Positions 1 to 5,240 of a stretch of DNA of 16,084 bases are shown here, one piece after another. The notes below the pieces were generated by a model. That model was not told the origin of the DNA, did not search any database, and saw only the letters and a program-made list of their open reading frames with translations. The translations under genes were made by a program, and so were the position numbers. The stretch lies in contig DBVU01000072.1 in NCBI GenBank assembly GCA_002308195.1, positions 1-16,084 on the forward strand, read 5' to 3'. Source of the DNA: Bacteroidales bacterium UBA1256. Lineage in GTDB: Bacteria > Bacteroidota > Bacteroidia > Bacteroidales > Paludibacteraceae. Numbering within the stretch: position 1 is the stretch's first letter; the number at the start of each line of letters is the position of its first letter.

Positions 1-6
1 TTATAT

Positions 7-45
7 CGCACTTATAACGCACTTATAACGCACTTATAACGCACT
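7..45. repeat. 11-bp tandem direct repeat at left edge
   Basis: Three perfect head-to-tail copies of the 11-base unit CGCACTTATAA (7-17, 18-28, 29-39) are followed by a partial fourth copy (40-45). The TTATAT at 1-6 resembles the end of a preceding copy, so the array may continue to the left of the window. Each unit contains the small palindrome TTATAA. The 11-bp period is close to one helical turn, so copies would lie on one face of the DNA. It could be a simple variable-number repeat, or a set of protein-binding sites in the region upstream of recQ. I cannot decide which from sequence alone. Confidence 0.9.
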
Positions 46-68
46 ATTTTTCTTCTATATTCTCTTTA

Positions 69-93
69 GTATTATATACTATGTATATAATAC
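69..93. promoter_or_regulatory. Perfect AT-rich palindrome, possible operator
   Basis: The arm GTATTATATAC (69-79) is followed by a 3-base centre TAT (80-82) and its exact reverse complement GTATATAATAC (83-93). An 11-bp perfect dyad with a tiny centre fits a binding site for a dimeric regulator better than a hairpin. As RNA it would have few G-C pairs, and no T-run follows it, so it does not look like an intrinsic terminator. It lies about 95 bp upstream of the recQ promoter, which is far for a classical repressor site. It might instead serve a gene to the left of the window. The dyad itself is certain; the regulatory role is inferred. Confidence 0.5.
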
Positions 94-159
94 GTGTGGT
101 GTGTGTATTTTGGTGGAAAAATATAAGTAGAAAGGGGTCAAAAACACCTCAGAAAGTGC

Positions 160-218
160 AAAAAAAAGACAAAAAAGACATAAGGTATTGCATATGTTAA
201 ATAAAATATGTATCTTTG
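160..218 (+). promoter_or_regulatory. Bacteroidetes-type promoter for the recQ-led gene array
   Basis: The -7 element TAtcTTTG (211-218, followed by C) matches the Bacteroidetes primary sigma factor consensus TAnnTTTG. A -33 element aTTG lies at 187-190, giving a 20-bp spacer between TTG and TA. Two A-tracts (160-167 and 171-176) lie just upstream in the position of an UP element. The spacer contains a small dyad, CATAT (191-195) and ATATG (206-210), of unknown meaning. The expected transcription start is around 222-226, leaving a very short leader of roughly 15 bases before the recQ ATG. There is no Shine-Dalgarno sequence, as is usual in this phylum. Confidence 0.8.
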
Positions 219-239
219 CGGCCAAATTAGTTTTTTACT

Positions 240-2423
240 ATGGATGTAACACATGAACAATTAGTAGAGGCGCTTCGAATAAACTTCGGCTTCGACACGT
301 TCAAGGGTAACCAGGAAGCCATCATTCGCAATGTGATGGAAGGGAAAGATACCTTTGTTCTGATGCCGACAGGAGGCGGAAAAAGTCTCTGCTACCAATT
401 ACCTTCTATGATTATGGATGGCTTGGCCATCGTCATCTCTCCGTTGATTGCACTCATGAAGAACCAAGTGGATGCCGTACGCAACTATTCGGAAGAGGAA
501 GGTGTAGCCCATTTCATCAACTCGAGCCTGAGTCGCGGTGAGATAAACGCGGTGAAGGAGGATGTGCTGAAAGGCAAGACCAAATTGCTATACCTAGCGC
601 CCGAAAGCCTACAGAAAAACGAGAACGTGGATTTCTTGCAAGGCGTGAAGATAAGTTTCTACGCGGTGGATGAAGCGCACTGTATCTCAGAATGGGGCCA
701 CGATTTTCGTCCGGAATACAGTCAGATACGCAGTATGGTTCAGCGTATCGGCAAGGCTCCGATAATCGCTCTGACAGCCACGGCAACACCGAAAGTGCAG
801 AAAGATATACAGAAAAACCTGGGCATGATGGATGCGACTGTCTTCAAAAGCAGTTTTAACCGTCCGAACCTATACTACGAAGTACGCCAGAAAACGAGTG
901 AGGTAGATAAAGACCTAGTGAAATACATCCGTTCGATGGAAGGCAAGTCGGGCATTGTCTATTGCCTGGCTCGTAAGGAAGTGGAAGATTTGGCCCAAGT
1001 GCTGCAAGTGAACGGCATCTCGGCTCGTCCTTACCACGCTGGCATGGACGCGGCAACGCGAACCGCCAATCAGGATGCCTTCCTAATGGAAGAATGTCAG
1101 GTGATAGTGGCGACGATAGCTTTCGGTATGGGAATAGACAAACCAGATGTACGCTTTGTGGTACACTACGACATACCTAAATCGCTGGAAGGTTATTACC
1201 AAGAGACCGGTCGTGCGGGACGTGATGGCGGCGAAGGACAATGTATATGCTACTATTCGCCAGAGGACATCGAGCGTCTGCGTAAATTCCAACAAGGCAA
1301 GACTCCGAAAGAGATAGGAATCGGCAACCAGTTGCTCTTTGAGACGCAGAGTTATGCCGAATCGACTATCTGCCGCAGAAAACTACTGCTGCACTATTTT
1401 GGCGAGGAATACGAAGAGGATAATTGCGGTAACTGCGACAACTGTAAGAAGACCTATAAGATGGTGGATGCAAGCGAATTGCTGCAGATAACCCTGGAAA
1501 CCATCCAAATAGTAAACGAGAAACAGAAAGCCGAGCACATCGTTGATATTCTACACGGCAACAAGACTTCGGAAGTAGTTAGTTATCATCACGACGAACT
1601 AGAGAACTTCGGTGCCGCGAGTGACGAGGAAGAGAGTACGCTACACGCTATCATTCGTCAGGCGTTGCTAGACGGCATGATAAAGAAAGACGTGGATTCG
1701 TACGGAGACCTGAAACTGACACCAGAAGGCAAGAAATTTATTCGCAAGCCCGTCAAATTTGAAGTGCCGATAGAAGTTCAGGAAGATGAGGAAGAAGTGA
1801 TAGAAGGTCTGGGTGCGACTTGCGCCGCGGCCGATGAAGTGCTGTTCTCGATACTGAAAGATATACGCCGCAAGATGGCGAAGAAGAATGATGTGCCGCC
1901 GTTTGTCATCTTCCAAGATCCGAGTCTGGAAGCTATGGCCACCACCTACCCCATCACGATGGAAGAACTACTGACCATACCAGGCGTAGGTATAGCAAAA
2001 GCTAAGCGTTACGGGGACGAATTCTTGCGCGTGATAAAGGAATACGTTGAGGAGAATGAAATCATTCGTCCGGAAGACCTACGTATCCGCACTGTAGCCA
2101 AGAAATCGACGAGAAAGAAACAGATAATTCAGGCCATAGACAGGCGTGTAGATCTGGATGACCTAGCCGAGAGTTGCGGTATGTCGATGGATGAGATGCT
2201 GGAAGAACTGGAAGCCATCGTATTCAGTGGCACAAAGATTGACATCAACTATTTCATACAAGAAGTACTGGATCCGGACGAGGAAGAAGAGATATACGAA
2301 TACTTCAAGAGTGCGGATGACGACAACATAAAGAAAGCAATGGAAGAACTGGGAGAGGATTATTATGACGAGCGCCACGTTCGTCTGGTGCGCATCAAAT
2401 TCCATTGCGAATTAGGAAATTAG
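240..2423 (+). CDS. recQ: ATP-dependent DNA helicase RecQ
   Basis: RecQ is a 3'-5' DNA helicase of the RecF recombination pathway and of replication-fork repair. The 727-residue protein shows all the hallmarks. Walker A is PTGGGKS (43-49), the DEAH box is at 144-147 followed by the aromatic-rich loop, motif III is the TAT stretch near 178-183, and motif VI is QETGRAGRDG (321-330). The zinc-binding Cys set is C378, C396, C399 and C402, followed by a winged-helix RQC domain. An HRDC domain spans about 527-605. A further C-terminal region (about 615-720) resembles the helix-turn-helix extension seen in Bacteroidetes RecQ proteins, making this longer than E. coli RecQ (about 610 residues). The ATG at 240 lies just after the promoter. 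It is the first gene of the array, and rimO follows after 18 bp. Confidence 0.97.
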   Translation: MDVTHEQLVEALRINFGFDTFKGNQEAIIRNVMEGKDTFVLMPTGGGKSLCYQLPSMIMDGLAIVISPLIALMKNQVDAVRNYSEEEGVAHFINSSLSRGEINAVKEDVLKGKTKLLYLAPESLQKNENVDFLQGVKISFYAVDEAHCISEWGHDFRPEYSQIRSMVQRIGKAPIIALTATATPKVQKDIQKNLGMMDATVFKSSFNRPNLYYEVRQKTSEVDKDLVKYIRSMEGKSGIVYCLARKEVEDLAQVLQVNGISARPYHAGMDAATRTANQDAFLMEECQVIVATIAFGMGIDKPDVRFVVHYDIPKSLEGYYQETGRAGRDGGEGQCICYYSPEDIERLRKFQQGKTPKEIGIGNQLLFETQSYAESTICRRKLLLHYFGEEYEEDNCGNCDNCKKTYKMVDASELLQITLETIQIVNEKQKAEHIVDILHGNKTSEVVSYHHDELENFGAASDEEESTLHAIIRQALLDGMIKKDVDSYGDLKLTPEGKKFIRKPVKFEVPIEVQEDEEEVIEGLGATCAAADEVLFSILKDIRRKMAKKNDVPPFVIFQDPSLEAMATTYPITMEELLTIPGVGIAKAKRYGDEFLRVIKEYVEENEIIRPEDLRIRTVAKKSTRKKQIIQAIDRRVDLDDLAESCGMSMDEMLEELEAIVFSGTKIDINYFIQEVLDPDEEEEIYEYFKSADDDNIKKAMEELGEDYYDERHVRLVRIKFHCELGN

Positions 2424-2441
2424 AAGAACGATTAGGGATTA

Positions 2442-3752
2442 GTGTTTAGGGAAGGAGAGATAGACTTCATATTGCTCGGATGCTCAAAAAATCTGGTAGA
2501 TGCGGAGCGTGTGATGCGGCCATTGGAGGCTGCAGGTTGGCGCGTGACGCATGATTCGCCAGATCCGAAGGGAGAAATAGCCGTTATCAACACATGCGGC
2601 TTTATTGGTGACGCAAAAGAAGAGAGCGTCCGGATGATACTGGAGATGGGCGAACGGAAAAAGAAAGGCAAGCTGCGCAGACTATATGTAATGGGCTGTC
2701 TGAGTGAGCGTTATCGCGCGGAACTGGAGAAAGAGATACCTGAAGTGGATGCCTATTTCGGCAAATTCGATTACATGCAACTAGTCGAGACAATAGGTAG
2801 CAGGCTTTCTTGTACGCGCGCGTGCTGCACCTACGAGCGTACGCTCACTACTCCTGCACATTATGCATACTTGAAAATCTCGGAGGGATGCAACCGAATG
2901 TGCTCTTACTGCGCTATTCCGTTGATAACAGGCAGACATACCAGTAGGCCGAAAAAAGAGATACTGGACGAAGCACGTTGGCTAGTGAGTCAAGGTGTGA
3001 AAGAGCTGAATGTGATTGCGCAAGATCTGAGTAGCTACGGACTAGATCTGGAACAACGCCATTTGCTACCGGAACTAGTGGATGAGTTGGCACAGATAGA
3101 AGGCGTGGAATGGATTCGTCTGCATTATGCCTACCCCACCGATTTTCCGGATGAGCTGCTAGACGTAATGGCCAAGCACAAGAATATCTGCAAATATCTG
3201 GATATCGCGCTGCAACATTGCACCGACCATATGTTGGACCTAATGCGCAGACATATCACGAGCGCAGAGCAAGATGCGCTGATACGCCGAATTCGCGAAC
3301 GTGTGCCCGGAATATGCATCCGAACCACGCTGCTAGTTGGTCATCCGGGTGAGACAGAAGAAGATTTTGAAGCGCTGAAACAATGGGTAAAAGAGATGCG
3401 ATTTGACCGAATGGGTTGTTTTGCTTATTCGGACGAAGAAGGCACCTATGCAAACAAACATTACAAGGACGATATACCAGAAGAGGTGAAACAAGCGCGC
3501 GTGGCCGAACTGATGGCTATTCAGCAGACGATAAGCGGAGAACTGATGGCGCAGAGAGTCGGCACAATCGAACGCGTTATCATTGATAGAAAAGAAGGCA
3601 ATTACTATATCGGACGAACGCCATACGATAGTCCGGAAGTAGATTGCGAAGTGCTGATTGAGTCGAATGGCGATGAGCTAACCATCGGGAATCTGTACGA
3701 CGTGAAAATAACCAAAGCTGAAGAATTTGATTTATACGGAATACTATGTTAA
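2442..3752 (+). CDS. rimO: Ribosomal protein S12 methylthiotransferase RimO
   Basis: This radical-SAM enzyme methylthiolates a conserved aspartate of ribosomal protein S12. The MTTase N-terminal domain carries three cluster cysteines, C14 (LLGC), C52 (NTC) and C86 (MGC). The radical-SAM cysteines are C150, C154 and C157 in EGCNRMCSYC. A TRAM domain closes the protein (about 372-434). The total of 436 residues is normal for the family. The start must be GTG at 2442: an in-frame TAG at 2433-2435 closes the frame upstream, and the conserved region begins only about seven residues in. The last bases overlap the next gene by 7 bp (ATGTTAA). RimO rather than MiaB is favoured by the N-terminal GCSKNLVDAE stretch and the overall length. 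Confidence 0.95.
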   Translation: MFREGEIDFILLGCSKNLVDAERVMRPLEAAGWRVTHDSPDPKGEIAVINTCGFIGDAKEESVRMILEMGERKKKGKLRRLYVMGCLSERYRAELEKEIPEVDAYFGKFDYMQLVETIGSRLSCTRACCTYERTLTTPAHYAYLKISEGCNRMCSYCAIPLITGRHTSRPKKEILDEARWLVSQGVKELNVIAQDLSSYGLDLEQRHLLPELVDELAQIEGVEWIRLHYAYPTDFPDELLDVMAKHKNICKYLDIALQHCTDHMLDLMRRHITSAEQDALIRRIRERVPGICIRTTLLVGHPGETEEDFEALKQWVKEMRFDRMGCFAYSDEEGTYANKHYKDDIPEEVKQARVAELMAIQQTISGELMAQRVGTIERVIIDRKEGNYYIGRTPYDSPEVDCEVLIESNGDELTIGNLYDVKITKAEEFDLYGILC

Positions 3753-4024
3753 CAAAAGATTTTATCACTCTGGTGGCTAATGCCACGGGAATGAGCAAAA
3801 AAAGCGTGGAGCATCTGCTGAACACCAACAATGCTATACTACGTGAAAACCTAATGGCAGGCAAAGCCATTCAGTTACAAGGTCTCGGGACGTTGGAAAT
3901 CAAGGAACGTAACGAGCGGACCATAGTGCATCCGCGCACAGGCGAGCGGACAGTGGTTCCCAAGAAAAAGCAACTGGTATTCAGACCAGTGGCCAACATC
4001 AAAGATGAACTCAAAAAAATCTAA
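3746..4024 (+). CDS. HU/IHF-family DNA-binding protein (small)
   Basis: This 92-residue basic protein has the HU/IHF fold: an N-terminal helical pair, the GLGTLEIKER turn into the beta-sheet (47-55), an arm with HPRTG (62-66), and a closing FRPVANIKDELKK segment. P63 sits where HU/IHF proteins carry the proline that intercalates into bent DNA, so DNA bending is expected. Such proteins act as dimers that compact the nucleoid or assist recombination. The start ATG overlaps the rimO stop, and only 3 bp separate it from a second gene that also begins with an HU domain. Translational coupling and heterodimer formation between the two products are plausible inferences. It is not assignable by eye to hupA/hupB or ihfA/ihfB. 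Confidence 0.9.
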   Translation: MLTKDFITLVANATGMSKKSVEHLLNTNNAILRENLMAGKAIQLQGLGTLEIKERNERTIVHPRTGERTVVPKKKQLVFRPVANIKDELKKI

Positions 4025-4027
4025 AAC

Positions 4028-5233
4028 ATGGCAGATAAACTCAGTTGGACCGAATTGCGCCGCGCCTTAGCGCAGCGCGCGGGGATGAGCGAAAAAGACG
4101 CGAACACGTTTCTCAACGCACTCAACGCACAGATAGTGGAAGCTCTGAAGCAAGACAAGCAAGTCAAGATAAACGGTCTTGGCACTTTTCGTCTGCAACA
4201 AGTAGCTCCGCGCAAAAGTGTGAATGTGACTTCGGGCGAAGCCATCACTATTGAAGGCTACAACAAACTGGCCTTTACGCCAGAAGCGGGAGTGAAAGAA
4301 CTGATTGAGAACAATCGGATTGTTCCTTCGGCAGAAGCTGCGCCAGTGGTAGCGGAAGAAGTCAATCCGCTGAAGAAACTAGGCGAACAAGCAGAAGAGA
4401 TAGTGGACCTCTTAGCCGATTTAGGCCAATCGCCTCAGAAACCGAAGAAGAAGAAAAAGGAGAAAGTGGAGGTGAAACCGAAACCGGTTGTTGCAGAATC
4501 GGAACCGGTGAAAGAGCCCGAAAAACCAGTATCGGTGAAAGAGCCAGAGCCAGTAAAGGAACCGGAGCCTGTAAAAGCGCCAGAACCTGTTAAGAAACCG
4601 GAGCCGATTAAAGAACCGCAACCGATTAAGAAACCGGAGCCAGTAAAGGAACCGAAAACGACAGAAGAGCCAAAGAAGAAAAAGAAATACCATTTCTTCC
4701 GCGATACGCTGATTTGCGTGATTATCTTGATTATGTTGCTGTTAGGTGCTTATTTCTTCCTACGCAGTCAATTGACCAGTTGGGTTGAATCATTGCTGCA
4801 ACCGCAACCGACTACAACCGAATTGGTAGAACCGGAACAGACTGCAAAACCGGTAGCGACTGACACAACAGGAATAGCAGAAATAAACGAAGCTGAGTCC
4901 GCAGATTCTGTCAAGAGTGAACGAGACAATACCGAGACAATCACGACTCCGGAACCAGAAAATGTGCTTTACGAGGATCTCATTACCATTGAGCCGATGC
5001 ACGAAGCCAGTCGACTAACATGGATGAGCAAGCGTTACTATGGCAGCAAAGCATATTGGCCATACTTATATGATGCCAATCGCGACCGAATCAGCAATCC
5101 GAACCAAATCACAGTAGGAACACCTATTCGCGTGCCGAAACTGACCAAAGCACAAATGGACACGACGATTGAAAGTTCGCGTCTACGCTTGCAGAAACTG
5201 AAACAAGACGCAGAAGCAGCTTGCAGAAGATAA
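4028..5233 (+). CDS. HU domain - Pro/Glu/Lys linker - transmembrane - LysM protein
   Basis: This 401-residue mosaic begins with an HU/IHF-like DNA-binding domain (1-95, with GLGTFRLQQ at 50-58). A Lys/Pro/Glu-rich linker follows (134-215), containing six hexapeptide repeats of the KEPEPV type (171-206). Next are five lysines (216-220), a single hydrophobic membrane segment (about 227-245), a Ser/Thr/Glu-rich spacer, a LysM-like domain (about 319-372, with RYYGSKAYWPYLYDANRD) and a short charged helix. The lysines before the membrane segment predict N-inside topology, with HU in the cytoplasm and LysM in the periplasm. LysM domains bind GlcNAc-containing glycans such as peptidoglycan. In the HU arm, V67 occupies the position of the DNA-intercalating proline (NVTSG against the usual NPxTG). 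The function is not known to me; a nucleoid-to-cell-wall link is an inference. It lies 3 bp after the small HU gene and 7 bp before uvrA. Confidence 0.9.
   Translation: MADKLSWTELRRALAQRAGMSEKDANTFLNALNAQIVEALKQDKQVKINGLGTFRLQQVAPRKSVNVTSGEAITIEGYNKLAFTPEAGVKELIENNRIVPSAEAAPVVAEEVNPLKKLGEQAEEIVDLLADLGQSPQKPKKKKKEKVEVKPKPVVAESEPVKEPEKPVSVKEPEPVKEPEPVKAPEPVKKPEPIKEPQPIKKPEPVKEPKTTEEPKKKKKYHFFRDTLICVIILIMLLLGAYFFLRSQLTSWVESLLQPQPTTTELVEPEQTAKPVATDTTGIAEINEAESADSVKSERDNTETITTPEPENVLYEDLITIEPMHEASRLTWMSKRYYGSKAYWPYLYDANRDRISNPNQITVGTPIRVPKLTKAQMDTTIESSRLRLQKLKQDAEAACRR
4538..4645 (+). repeat. Six 18-bp coding repeats (KEPEPV-type hexapeptides)
   Basis: Six consecutive 18-base units encode KEPEPV, KEPEPV, KAPEPV, KKPEPI, KEPQPI and KKPEPV within the linker of the HU-LysM protein. 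A looser copy precedes them (EPEKPV region) and a partial KEPK follows. Synonymous differences between units (for example cca against ccg for proline, gta against gtt for valine) show the array is not freshly duplicated. Such Pro-Lys/Glu repeats form stiff extended rods, as in TonB, and can span distance between domains. Copy number may vary between strains. Confidence 0.85.
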
Positions 5234-5240
5234 AGAGAAT

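Noticed and set aside
1..45. CRISPR array
   Set aside because: The 11-bp units are contiguous with no unique spacers and are far shorter than CRISPR repeats.
69..110. Intrinsic terminator for a gene to the left
   Set aside because: The dyad is almost entirely A-T, its centre is only three bases, and no T-run follows on either side at the right distance.
102..115. Second promoter with a TAttTTGG-like -7 box near 106
   Set aside because: It matches TAnnTTTG poorly and lacks a good TTG element at the right distance, whereas the box at 211-218 matches fully.
4421..4693. Minus-strand frame rich in Arg, Phe and Leu repeats
   Set aside because: Its repeat pattern is simply the reverse complement of the Pro/Glu/Lys repeats in the HU-LysM linker.
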